Part shown: positions 1 to 6,288 of the stretch, piece after piece
Numbering within the stretch: the stretch's first letter is position 1
How the letters are laid out: every line of letters begins with the position of its first letter
From: a virus
Direction: 5' to 3' (one strand)
DNA: 29,730 nt
Virus record (IMG/VR): IMGVR_UViG_3300009169_000067
Coordinates: 1 to 29,730 of that record
Program-made: the position numbers and the translations under genes
The notes under the pieces: generated by a model
Database searches by the model: none
The model's input: only the letters and a program-made list of their open reading frames with translations
What the model was told of the DNA's origin: nothing

Positions 1-176
1 ACCTTTAGGGTGTTGCTCACAAAAAAGCCATTTACATTGACTCCGTTGGTCTTTTCTTCAAAAGGAACTTGTTTGGTTTTTAGCCACGATTTTAGCTCGT
101 TAAAGTCTGATAAGCGCGATTGCTCTACTTGATCTTTCCAAACATTCTTTTCTGTTTGCGTTAAGTGTGATGACAT
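1..176 (-). CDS. Hypothetical protein, partial (cut by left edge)
   Basis: The reading frame opens with an ATG at 176 and stays open for all 58 codons to the left edge, so the C-terminus lies outside the window. The visible N-terminus starts MSSHLTQTEKNVWKDQ and continues with a charged, probably helical stretch and the segment LKSWLKTKQVPFEEKTNGV. No motif is recognised. It is the last visible gene of the short leftward operon that starts at 1281, separated from the preceding gene by about 28 bases. No strong Shine-Dalgarno precedes it, unlike its two upstream neighbours. The frame is credible because of its operon position and unbroken coding, but its function is unknown. Confidence 0.6.
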   Translation of the reverse strand, partial: MSSHLTQTEKNVWKDQVEQSRLSDFNELKSWLKTKQVPFEEKTNGVNVNGFFVSNTLK

Positions 177-204
177 TGTGTTTATCGTGTTAAATTGTTT
201 GTTT

Positions 205-573
205 TTAAATGACCTCCATTCCAAGTTTCACAGCAAGATTGTTGACCAGAACGTGCGCGAATAGCATGGACAATTGGAGGTTGTCGTTGATCTCTTCCGC
301 GCCTTCGACGTGTATTACTACATACGTTTTATGTGCATGAATCGGGGAATAAATTTGGCGGGCAAGTTCGCTCGTTGACCATTGTATCATGCCTTCAACA
401 ATGAAGGTGTATTCTTGACCGTCGATTATCCTGCTAAACTTGTCGTCGATACGGTGTGCGTCATTACCTAATTGATACGTGAAAAAATCCAAGTCACCTT
501 TATCCAGCCACTTTAAATCCGTGGCTATGCTGGCAATTTCTTGCATCACCCGTGCTTCTGTTTTGCTATCCAT
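205..573 (-). CDS. Hypothetical protein, 122 aa
   Basis: The start is placed at the ATG at 573 because a perfect AAGGAGGT lies 4 bases upstream (578-585). A longer open frame extends to 660 but would overlap most of the YopX gene tail. The product begins MDSKTEARVMQEIASIATDL and is a soluble, acidic mixed alpha/beta protein with no signal peptide, membrane segment or catalytic motif that I recognise. It overlaps the YopX-like gene upstream by 8 bases, typical of a translationally coupled early phage operon. Function unknown. Confidence 0.75.
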   Translation of the reverse strand: MDSKTEARVMQEIASIATDLKWLDKGDLDFFTYQLGNDAHRIDDKFSRIIDGQEYTFIVEGMIQWSTSELARQIYSPIHAHKTYVVIHVEGAEEINDNLQLSMLFAHVLVNNLAVKLGMEVI

Positions 574-1024
574 TGTTACCTCCTTCTTTTGTTTCGTGAA
601 TGTGGCCGATGACTTTAATGTACTGGTTGATTGTTCCACCATCTGACGCGTAGTCGGCACTTAAACTGACCAATCTTCCATCAAAATTGCAAGGTTCTAC
701 ATACCAACCCGTATAAGCAGCGTCTACATTGTATCCAAACCTAACGATATACTCCGCGCCTGACAGCAAGTCGCGTATCTTATCGTGTTCAAACACCTTA
801 GTATCTTCACAATCGGTTACGCCTGTAAACTGCCCTACTGTTTCGGGGAGGGCTTCGTAACCGTCTAAATCGTGAGGCTTTGCTTTTGTTTTTACGTAAG
901 CGAAGTTTGTGTCATTTGGCAAAATGTACGCCTTGCCACTCTTAGCGCCTACGCCATGAATTAAATCGCCAAACACCATTTCTTTAGTGTCGACCGTTAA
1001 CCCTCTAAATTCTATTGGTCTCAT
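566..1024 (-). CDS. YopX-family phage protein
   Basis: The 152-aa product has the hallmarks of the YopX family: an N-terminal MRPIEFRGLTVDTKEMVFGD (family pattern: K/R-x-I-x-F-R, then a W/F-V-x-G-D step), a central VGQFTGVTDCEDTKVFEHDK corresponding to the usual 'GQFTGLKDKNGKEIYEGDI' segment, and a C-terminal VIGHIHE corresponding to the family's 'GNIHE' ending. YopX proteins are common in phages and in mobile elements of Firmicutes and Bacteroidota. Their biochemical role is not established. The start at 1024 is supported by AAGGAGGT 5 bases upstream. The gene overlaps the upstream gene by ATGA and the downstream gene by 8 bases. Confidence 0.85.
   Translation of the reverse strand: MRPIEFRGLTVDTKEMVFGDLIHGVGAKSGKAYILPNDTNFAYVKTKAKPHDLDGYEALPETVGQFTGVTDCEDTKVFEHDKIRDLLSGAEYIVRFGYNVDAAYTGWYVEPCNFDGRLVSLSADYASDGGTINQYIKVIGHIHETKEGGNNG
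578..585 (-). promoter_or_regulatory. Strong Shine-Dalgarno AAGGAGGT
   Basis: Reverse complement of ACCTCCTT, 4 bases before the ATG at 573. It decides the start of the 122-aa gene. Such perfect sites are uncommon in Bacteroidota and in the rest of this genome; near-identical sites precede the genes starting at 1024 and 9222. Confidence 0.8.
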
Positions 1025-1281
1025 TGCTTACCTCCTTCACTTGGTTTTGTTAGATCGATTTCGCCTCGGTCGAGTTGAAGATAAAAGCTGTACCAATAAT
1101 CTTCTCCTTCTGTTTCTTCATTGGTTTCATCCCACATAAACGCGCATTCTATTGCGTCGGCCGCGCTTTGTTCTGTTTCTTTAAGGCGTTTTTCACCGCT
1201 CAAAGCAACCGTATTCTCAATCGCTTGTGTCCTGTATGGTTCAGGAAACATCTCGAACCATTCTCTTAGTGTCTTTTCCAT
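1021..1281 (-). CDS. Hypothetical protein, 86 aa
   Basis: First gene of the leftward operon, starting 26 bases downstream of a good TACATTTG promoter. The product begins MEKTLREWFEMFPEPYRTQA and is strongly acidic, with a run of glutamates near residue 55 (NEETEGEDYW). The N-terminal segment LREWFEMFPEPYR loosely resembles the LREWFPMAYQ ending of the protein at 24463-24954, so the two may share a short helical motif; that comparison is by eye only. No catalytic motif. Overlaps the YopX gene by ATGA. Function unknown; likely an early accessory protein. Confidence 0.75.
   Translation of the reverse strand: MEKTLREWFEMFPEPYRTQAIENTVALSGEKRLKETEQSAADAIECAFMWDETNEETEGEDYWYSFYLQLDRGEIDLTKPSEGGKQ
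1030..1037 (-). promoter_or_regulatory. Strong Shine-Dalgarno AAGGAGGT
   Basis: Located 5 bases before the ATG at 1024 (YopX-like gene), inside the 3' end of the preceding gene. The 16-base context, AAGGAGGTAAGCA then ATG, is nearly identical to that of the gene starting at 9222. Confidence 0.8.
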
Positions 1282-1307
1282 AGTGTTTATTTGTTTTATT
1301 GTGTGTA

Positions 1308-1341
1308 CAAATGTAATCTAATTTTTACACAGTATGACAAA
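1308..1341 (-). promoter_or_regulatory. Bacteroidota-type promoter P1
   Basis: On the minus strand, TTTG (1338-1341) is followed after 22 bases by TACATTTG (1308-1315), matching the Bacteroidota -33 TTTG and -7 TAnnTTTG consensus. The ATG at 1281 follows 26 bases downstream. The same TACATTTG recurs in three other promoters of this window. Confidence 0.8.
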
Positions 1342-1350
1342 AAATAGAAA

Positions 1351-1367
1351 TTTAGAACGATTCTAAA
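1351..1367. promoter_or_regulatory. Palindromic operator copy 1
   Basis: TTTAGAACGATTCTAAA: 7-bp arms TTTAGAA/TTCTAAA around a 3-bp centre. It lies 9 bases upstream of the -33 element of promoter P1 and overlaps the stop codon of the large terminase gene. It is one of four copies of TTTAGA-N5-TCTAAA, all upstream of minus-strand promoters. Confidence 0.75.
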
Positions 1368-2679
1368 CAAAGGAGTATTTACCGTAATTGGGCTTTAACT
1401 CAAAGTACGCCCGCATCATTAGCATATCAGCAAAGTCGGGGCTGATCCCGTGGCGTAACTTAATCTTGTCCTTTGGCGTTACCGCTAACTTACCATCCTT
1501 ATCGACGTTCTCGCGGCGGATCATATCTAGTTCAGCGGCAATCTTATCTTTGTAATCATTCGCCACAAGCATCGTTACCTTGCCCTTTTCTATAAGGTCA
1601 GCTAACTTGTAGTAACACTCGCTCTTTAGGTTCATGTACTGGGGCTGTGTTGCCTTGCTACCGTTAACGAATCCAAGGCATTTCATAACGTCCTTTACTC
1701 CACCGCCGATACCATCCTCATCGACAAGCACGCTCTTAAGACTTACCTTGTGTGCTGCCATCAATTCACGGATCGCTTCAATCGTTACCGTTATATCTAC
1801 CCTTGTGAGCACCCGAATGTCAATAAGTGTAAGCCCATCCCACACACCGATCACCGTTCTATCTTGACCAAGGCGCGCAATGTCGGCGGTTATTCTCTTC
1901 TCACCACTTAACAGTTCGTTTCTGAAACATCGCAGCACGTCGTCAGTCTTGAACATTACGTCAATGCTTTCGTCGTAATCCCAATCGCCGTCCAGTAATC
2001 GCTTGCGAAGTTGCTCGGGCAAACTTGCCAACTCTTCGAGGTAACTCTCAGGGAGTTTCGGGTTGTCGCCGGGTAATGCGGGAACGAAGGCGAACTTCGG
2101 ATCGAGCACCCCCTCCACCCACGGCTTGTAAATCTTGTTGTATAACCAACCCTTACTCGGGTTGCAAGTCATTAATCCTTTTGGCTGCAATCCGAATTCA
2201 GTCAACTTGTACCTCACGCGAGAACGCACGACCGATACCGCCCGCTCACTCACTTGCGCTACCTCGTCAATAAAGAAATCGGTAATTTCTAACGATCCAA
2301 GACTATCAAAATTCGGATCGGAGGGGTAGGCGAACAAGTCCTTCAAGATTATTTCGCTGCCGTTCTCAAAGTAAATGATATTACTCTGGCCGTTGAAGGT
2401 GTAATGCACACCACTTCGAAGCCCAAACATCGCAGCCACCTCGAAAAAAGTGTTGAGGGTTGTTTTCTTTAACGTGTCTAGCTTGCTTCGGCCGATCAAT
2501 CCACGTGAACCTGCGTACTTTATTCGACGCATGATCTGCCACGCGCACCCAAGGAACGATTTACTACCACCTGCCGCGCCTCCAAACAACACAACACGAA
2601 CGGGTGAATCCACCTTAAGGTGTTCGAGGGCGCGCTGTTGAACGGGAAAGAAGTCGATGCTATGGGTTGAGGCACTCAT
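1363..2679 (-). CDS. terL: Terminase large subunit
   Basis: The 438-aa product is the ATP-driven DNA packaging motor and headful/site nuclease. The N-terminal ATPase domain has a Walker A motif GGAAGGSKS (residues 33-41), a Walker B with ITDFFIDE (132-139, D138/E139) and a coupling motif TCNPS (171-175). The C-terminal RNase H-like nuclease shows acidic residues in ITADIAR (D266), LVDEDG (D320-D322) and SPDFADML (D415, D418). The length is usual for a phage TerL. It is the last gene of the long leftward operon, overlapping the glycosyltransferase gene upstream by 20 bases. Its partner small subunit is on the opposite strand at 10594, which is unusual because terS and terL normally sit side by side. 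Confidence 0.95.
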   Translation of the reverse strand: MSASTHSIDFFPVQQRALEHLKVDSPVRVVLFGGAAGGSKSFLGCAWQIMRRIKYAGSRGLIGRSKLDTLKKTTLNTFFEVAAMFGLRSGVHYTFNGQSNIIYFENGSEIILKDLFAYPSDPNFDSLGSLEITDFFIDEVAQVSERAVSVVRSRVRYKLTEFGLQPKGLMTCNPSKGWLYNKIYKPWVEGVLDPKFAFVPALPGDNPKLPESYLEELASLPEQLRKRLLDGDWDYDESIDVMFKTDDVLRCFRNELLSGEKRITADIARLGQDRTVIGVWDGLTLIDIRVLTRVDITVTIEAIRELMAAHKVSLKSVLVDEDGIGGGVKDVMKCLGFVNGSKATQPQYMNLKSECYYKLADLIEKGKVTMLVANDYKDKIAAELDMIRRENVDKDGKLAVTPKDKIKLRHGISPDFADMLMMRAYFELKPNYGKYSFV

Positions 2680-3364
2680 TAACGTATGTCATTTCGGCTT
2701 TTGTTGCTGGCTCGTTGTAGTGCACCCGCTTTATCTTGTCAAACGAGTTTAACTCATCTTTGTACTTTAACATCACGATGTACCCATCGAGGCGAACGAC
2801 TTTGCCAATATCCTTAAACATTCTTTCTGCACCCGTTTCGCAGCCCTTTAGTTGGTAAGGGCGACCGCCACAAGCAAGCATCGCACCTTTGCTGAAAATG
2901 TTTATACCGGGGAGCAGATCAACCTTGTAGTTCAAATCAACTCGGATTGTTTCGCCCGAAATCATTTGGTGAATGAGTAACGGCTTGCCATTACCTACGC
3001 CCGCCATAATAACCTCGTTTGGATCAAGAACGGCCAACTGCTCGAACATACCAAGCGGCGCGAAGTCGTCGGCACCAACCAAGCAATACCAATCGCTTTC
3101 GGGTAATGCCGCCAAAGAATCGTTGAACTTTTTTCTGAGACTTTCGTCTCCAGCGCTTGCTGTTGTGCCGTGCATTTGCGGTACCTCAACATACAAAACG
3201 TTGTCCGATAAGAACGGTTCTACAAATCGTTTTGACAAGTTGCCCTCGCTTCCACAAACGACAACAGGAAAACCGCTTTTCGCGTAGTGTGCAATGCAAC
3301 GTTCGTAGGCAGGTTGGTGTGGTTTACCCTTGAGGTAAATCGGAATCGTGATTGAAATTTTCAT
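2660..3364 (-). CDS. GT-A-like glycosyltransferase
   Basis: The 234-aa product starts MKISITIPIYLKGKP, the first beta strand of a family-2-like GT-A fold, and has a metal/nucleotide-binding acidic pair in CLVGADDF (D99-D100) after a KKFNDSLAAL segment. The second glycosyltransferase of this window (25162-25989) shows the same order: a KFN..L helix, then a D-x5-G-x-DD strand end. The two are therefore probably distant paralogs. The likely role is transfer of a nucleotide-activated sugar to a phage component (modified DNA, virion protein) or to host surface glycan; the acceptor cannot be told from sequence. It overlaps the acyltransferase gene by 41 bases and terL by 20, indicating co-translation. 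Confidence 0.75.
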   Translation of the reverse strand: MKISITIPIYLKGKPHQPAYERCIAHYAKSGFPVVVCGSEGNLSKRFVEPFLSDNVLYVEVPQMHGTTASAGDESLRKKFNDSLAALPESDWYCLVGADDFAPLGMFEQLAVLDPNEVIMAGVGNGKPLLIHQMISGETIRVDLNYKVDLLPGINIFSKGAMLACGGRPYQLKGCETGAERMFKDIGKVVRLDGYIVMLKYKDELNSFDKIKRVHYNEPATKAEMTYVNECLNP

Positions 3365-3941
3365 TGAATTTGAGTTTATTAAGTAAGTGTGTGTTTTGCT
3401 TTATTGGTCGTGCAGGGCTACCGATCCATACCATATACACCTCGTTGTGGTGTCCTTTGTAAAACGCACCCGCACCGATCATTGAACCTCTCGGGATAAA
3501 CGACCTTTGATGCACCGTTGCATTCAGCCCAATGGTGCTATCATGTTCAACATGGGTAAACCCACCGATCTTTGCGCCGCACGAAAGTGTTACGTTTTCA
3601 CCGAGGTAGGCATCATGCCCAACGTGTGCGCCTTTCATTAGTGTGCAGTCATTATGAATACACGTTGAAATCTCTCTTGCTCCATCAACCGTATTGTGGC
3701 CGTGAAGTACGGCACCTTTTCCAATAACAACAGAACCCGTATTTGAGTGCCTCATCCTTGCATTCGGATATTCGGCCACGGCGCCAATGATGCAGTATGG
3801 GCCTATCTGCACGTCTTCTTTAATAATGCAATCGCCGTAAATGATCGAAGTACGATGCACGAAGGCGCTTGGTTCTACAATCGCGTCGGGATGAATGTTT
3901 ATCCACCCCCTTTTGAATAACCACAGTTTAATTTTTCTCAT
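3324..3941 (-). CDS. Left-handed beta-helix acyltransferase (hexapeptide repeat)
   Basis: The 205-aa product has successive hexapeptide-like turns (IHPDAIVEPSAFVH, IIKEDVQIGPYCIIG, VVIGKGAVLHGHNTV, LMKGAHVGHDAYLGENVTL, IGGFTHVEHDSTIGLN), giving an LpxA/PglD-type left-handed beta helix across residues about 15-175. The C-terminus carries the usual WIGSPARPIK-type loop. Histidines such as those in AHVGHD are placed like catalytic residues of LpxA-type enzymes. These enzymes acylate sugar nucleotides or glycans using acyl-CoA or acyl-ACP. Its position between a methyltransferase and a glycosyltransferase suggests acetylation of the same sugar. ATGA overlap with the small gene upstream. The substrate is unknown. 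Confidence 0.85.
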   Translation of the reverse strand: MRKIKLWLFKRGWINIHPDAIVEPSAFVHRTSIIYGDCIIKEDVQIGPYCIIGAVAEYPNARMRHSNTGSVVIGKGAVLHGHNTVDGAREISTCIHNDCTLMKGAHVGHDAYLGENVTLSCGAKIGGFTHVEHDSTIGLNATVHQRSFIPRGSMIGAGAFYKGHHNEVYMVWIGSPARPIKQNTHLLNKLKFNENFNHDSDLPQG

Positions 3942-4111
3942 AGTTTGTATTTTGAATCGTTTGTTAATTTGTACAATTCAGCGCATATCGCACGTCCTTC
4001 GCTGAGTAGGTATTGTTTCTTAACCTTGTTTTCGGATAGCACAATAAGTGCTGAAATCTCCAAGATTTCCTCTTGAAGTTCGATCATGCGGGTGTATTCT
4101 TTTTGGTTCAT
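3938..4111 (-). CDS. Small hypothetical protein, 57 aa
   Basis: A frame from the ATG at 4111 to the TGA at 3938 encodes MNQKEYTRMIELQEEILEIS and a further charged helix ending NDSKYKL. It fits exactly between its neighbours: it starts one base before the end of the methyltransferase gene and its stop overlaps the acyltransferase start as ATGA. Heptad-like spacing of I/L in residues 9-35 suggests a coiled coil. Too short to recognise; the tight packing makes it very likely a real gene. Confidence 0.7.
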   Translation of the reverse strand: MNQKEYTRMIELQEEILEISALIVLSENKVKKQYLLSEGRAICAELYKLTNDSKYKL

Positions 4112-4714
4112 TTAAAATAGTTTTAGTTGCGCTTTGTAATCTTTAAATCTTTGTTCGGCTGCCTCAAAGTAATCCTTATCCAACTCACACCCCACAAATT
4201 CAAGCCCTGCTCTATCTGCTGCTATCCTACTACTTCCTGAACCTAAGTGGGTGTCGAGTATCTTAAACCCTTCCTTCGCGTAGTTCTTGAATATCCAATC
4301 GTACAGAGCGACGGGCTTTTGAGTGGGGTGTATGCGGTCGGGTTGGTTTGGGGACAATTTGCAAATTCTAGTTCCACCACTTCTTACCCAAGCATATTCG
4401 CACTCTGCGAAATCCCTTCCGTACATCGTCTCGCCTTTATCCCATATCGCAAAGTATTGACTGCTTGGGAGCGGAAAGTAATTGCCTCCCCATATAACTT
4501 GGTTTTTCGAGCACCTAAACAACTCTGCAAAATAACTTTCGCAAGGAATGGTTTTATCCCATTTTTTATCATCCTTATTAAAAACCGAGTTACCCATATT
4601 CATACCGTTTCTATCAATCCCATAAGGCGGGTCAACCACAGCAAGATCAAAATACTTGTCGGGGTAACGCTTCATTACCTCCATGCAGTCCTCGTTGAAT
4701 ACTTGGCTGTTCAT
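4112..4714 (-). CDS. Site-specific DNA methyltransferase (N6-adenine/N4-cytosine type)
   Basis: The 200-aa product has the catalytic motif IV DPPYG (residues 28-32), followed by a short central region, HPTQKP (129-134) and the SAM-binding motif DTHLGSGS (154-161), then FVGCELDKDYF. This IV-before-I order is that of beta-class amino-methyltransferases. At 200 aa it is compact, with only a small target recognition region around residues 35-120. No cognate endonuclease gene is adjacent, so it is an orphan enzyme. In phages such enzymes protect DNA against host restriction or time replication and packaging. It overlaps the upstream gene by ATGA and abuts the 57-aa gene downstream. Confidence 0.93.
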   Translation of the reverse strand: MNSQVFNEDCMEVMKRYPDKYFDLAVVDPPYGIDRNGMNMGNSVFNKDDKKWDKTIPCESYFAELFRCSKNQVIWGGNYFPLPSSQYFAIWDKGETMYGRDFAECEYAWVRSGGTRICKLSPNQPDRIHPTQKPVALYDWIFKNYAKEGFKILDTHLGSGSSRIAADRAGLEFVGCELDKDYFEAAEQRFKDYKAQLKLF

Positions 4715-5406
4715 CGCTTCAAGTATTGAAAGTAAGCCATCGTTTGCAGTTCACACACGCACTTCTGCTCAAAGATACGGAGTTCGGGTTCACTCATGGT
4801 GCTGACCTTACGGGGTGAAATGTTTTCCCGCGTCATAACTTCATACCTCGCACGGCGGCGCATCTCCTTAATTTCATCATCCGTGTAGTCGTCGTCCTTC
4901 ACGCGTCCCGTTTCTTGCAGCCACCGAAAAACGCGAACCGCTCCGAAAGTCCATGTGTCTTTGCCAGCAGTCATACTTTTTTTATCCGCTTCAATGATCG
5001 AAAGCCAATCGGCCTCCGTTACCTGTTTTGGCGGCAAGGCGAGGGTCGTCCTTTGATCTTCTACCTCTTGGTAGTATCTTACCATTACTTTGCCGCGAAA
5101 GTCCTTGTATTGGCTTAAAATTGAACAAAGGTAATCGTGGGTGAATTCCCCGAAGCATTGAACATGCTTCTCCAGTTGCCGCGTTATGTTCATCGTTACC
5201 GCGATAGACAGTTCGTTTAGAGTCAGTTGCGGATAACCTACGGCTAAAACAGTTTGAAACATTTTGAACTGCGGATCGGGTATGGCTTCTTTTGCGCCAG
5301 CAAGTGCAGCGCATTTGGTGAGCGGTACGTGCAGGTCTTGGACGGAACAGTCCTTCAGCTTCTTACCTGTGGTGGCCTCTCGAATGATTGTGTCGTTGAT
5401 ATTCAT
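4711..5406 (-). CDS. Hypothetical replication-module protein (possible helicase loader)
   Basis: The start is the ATG at 5406 (MNINDTIIREAT), which overlaps the stop of the initiator gene as ATGA; a longer open frame to 5553 would run through the initiator. The 231-aa product is largely helical, with no Walker motif. It has a cluster of basic residues near 187-205 (EIKEMRRRARYEVMTREN) and ends VCELQTMAYFQYLKR. Position directly after an initiator with internal iterons mirrors lambda O-P, so it could play the part of a helicase loader or primosome protein. This is inference from gene order only; no family is recognised. Confidence 0.7.
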   Translation of the reverse strand: MNINDTIIREATTGKKLKDCSVQDLHVPLTKCAALAGAKEAIPDPQFKMFQTVLAVGYPQLTLNELSIAVTMNITRQLEKHVQCFGEFTHDYLCSILSQYKDFRGKVMVRYYQEVEDQRTTLALPPKQVTEADWLSIIEADKKSMTAGKDTWTFGAVRVFRWLQETGRVKDDDYTDDEIKEMRRRARYEVMTRENISPRKVSTMSEPELRIFEQKCVCELQTMAYFQYLKR

Positions 5407-6155
5407 TGTGTTTGTGTGTGTTGGTTGTCTTGTTCCGCTAATCGCCTCGCTTGCGCTTCGAGGTCTGCTGCTGTTACTTTGCCAAAGATACGCACTTCGT
5501 TGTTTGGTGAAGGCTTGTGGTTGCGCTTCCAAGTTCTGCACGCTGCCTTCCAATCCTTCATCGGTGCTTTACCTCCGATCTTCCATCCGTTGCTCGAGAA
5601 ATGATCCCAAAACTTTTGACCTTCCGTGTAGGGCAATCCAATTTCGAGAAAGTAATTCCCCACCTCATCGGGTGAAGTCGGTCTATGTTTTTCCCTTTGC
5701 AATCCCTTTTCAGTTAAAGATAAAGAGTTAGAATTAGATATAGAGTTAGAGTTAGAGGTTCGGTTAGCTGTTCGCTTAACCGAATCGGTTAACCCATCGG
5801 TTAACCCAACTAACTTTGGATTGCCTCCTTTTTTTCCATTTTCTTTGTTAATCAATGACTTATGAAATTCACGCTCTATGCGCCGAGAAACCAACCACTC
5901 CACACCCGCCTCGTCAACTACAAAATCGAAGCAACCGAATTTTTTAAACTCGGTTAGGCTTTCGGTTATCTCTTCGGTTAACCCACCGCTTAACCGAACA
6001 AGCAAGCGAACGTCAACAGGCATCCTTCCAACCTCGTCAGTTTGCCGTAAATAAATGATTAACTCCAGCAGCAACCCGCGAGCGGTTAACGATAACGGCT
6101 TCACGTCGTTTGCCCAGTCTTTGAAGTTAAATTTGAACCAAAATTCTTGTGCCAT
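5403..6155 (-). CDS. Replication initiator-like protein (DUF1376/DnaD-like architecture)
   Basis: The 250-aa product begins MAQEFWFKFNFKDWANDVKP and continues LSLTARGLLLELIIYL, the wHTH-like N-terminus of phage replication proteins of the DUF1376 type. The segment RRIEREFHKSLINKENGKKGG (about 91-111) is also typical of that group. A low-complexity Ser/Asn/Thr linker (about 125-147) joins it to a C-terminal domain with a DnaD-like pattern (HFSSNGWKIGGKAPMKDWKA, then ACRTWKRNH). The coding sequence contains two clusters of 12-bp repeats and an AT-rich tract, as expected if the origin lies inside the initiator gene. A possible attenuator hairpin sits directly before the start codon. ATGA overlap with the next gene. 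Confidence 0.8.
   Translation of the reverse strand: MAQEFWFKFNFKDWANDVKPLSLTARGLLLELIIYLRQTDEVGRMPVDVRLLVRLSGGLTEEITESLTEFKKFGCFDFVVDEAGVEWLVSRRIEREFHKSLINKENGKKGGNPKLVGLTDGLTDSVKRTANRTSNSNSISNSNSLSLTEKGLQREKHRPTSPDEVGNYFLEIGLPYTEGQKFWDHFSSNGWKIGGKAPMKDWKAACRTWKRNHKPSPNNEVRIFGKVTAADLEAQARRLAEQDNQHTQTQ
5715..5758. repeat. AT-rich 6-bp repeat tract (possible DNA unwinding element)
   Basis: AT-rich stretch with recurring GTTAGA/ATTAGA units directly beside iteron cluster A. It encodes the Ser/Asn-rich linker of the initiator (read on the minus strand as repeated TCTAAC). Low melting stability next to repeats is what an origin unwinding region would look like; a purely protein-level explanation (a flexible linker) is also possible. 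Confidence 0.5.
5760..5808. repeat. Iteron-like 12-bp repeat cluster A (candidate origin)
   Basis: Units begin at 5760 (TCGGTTAGCTGT), 5772 (TCGCTTAACCGA), 5785 (TCGGTTAACCCA) and 5797 (TCGGTTAACCCA). The last two are identical and directly in tandem, and spacing is 12-13 bp throughout. The core is TCGGTTA/TAACCGA. The same core recurs in cluster B at 5950-5997. The repeats sit within the initiator gene, encoding the 4-residue repeat GLTD-GLTD. Confidence 0.65.
5950..5997. repeat. Iteron-like 12-bp repeat cluster B (candidate origin)
   Basis: Four contiguous 12-bp units at 5950 (TCGGTTAGGCTT), 5962 (TCGGTTATCTCT), 5974 (TCGGTTAACCCA) and 5986 (CCGCTTAACCGA), with exact 12-bp periodicity. The unit at 5974 is identical to both perfect units of cluster A, about 180 bp away. 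The encoded peptide is LTEEITESLTEF, residues about 59-70 of the initiator. Confidence 0.65.
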
Positions 6156-6163
6156 TTTTTTTC

Positions 6164-6215
6164 AAAAAAAAGAGCCGCAGGGTTTCGTGGTTGCAGCACT
6201 ACTCCCCATACGGCT
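6164..6215 (-). terminator. Terminator-like hairpin in the initiator leader (possible attenuator)
   Basis: On the minus strand, AGCCGTA (6209-6215) can pair with TGCGGCT (6173-6179), extended by GGG/CCC after a bulged base. Eight T residues (6164-6171) follow after one C. This has the form of an intrinsic terminator but lies only 8 bases before the ATG at 6155, within the leader of the initiator gene and downstream of its own promoter. It may end transcripts from the HNH gene or act as an attenuator for replication genes. Confidence 0.55.
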
Positions 6216-6259
6216 TAAAATGTTTTGCTTATGCTATCCACTCTGCAACCGTGGATATG

Positions 6260-6288
6260 CAAATGTAGTTAATCTGGTTTATTTTCAA
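6260..6288 (-). promoter_or_regulatory. Promoter of the initiator gene
   Basis: Minus-strand TTG (6286-6288), 18 bases, then TACATTTG (6260-6267). The -7 box is identical to three of the four palindrome-linked promoters, but no palindrome lies upstream. It overlaps the 3' end of the HNH gene and would give the initiator a roughly 100-base leader containing the hairpin. Confidence 0.55.

Noticed and set aside
1351-1367. Palindromes considered as phage attachment or recombination sites
   Set aside because: They recur four times at a fixed side of promoters and no integrase or recombinase gene is in the window, so a regulatory role is better supported.
4247-4729. 160-codon plus-strand frame opposite the methyltransferase gene
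   Set aside because: Antisense shadow of a clear methyltransferase; composition not protein-like.
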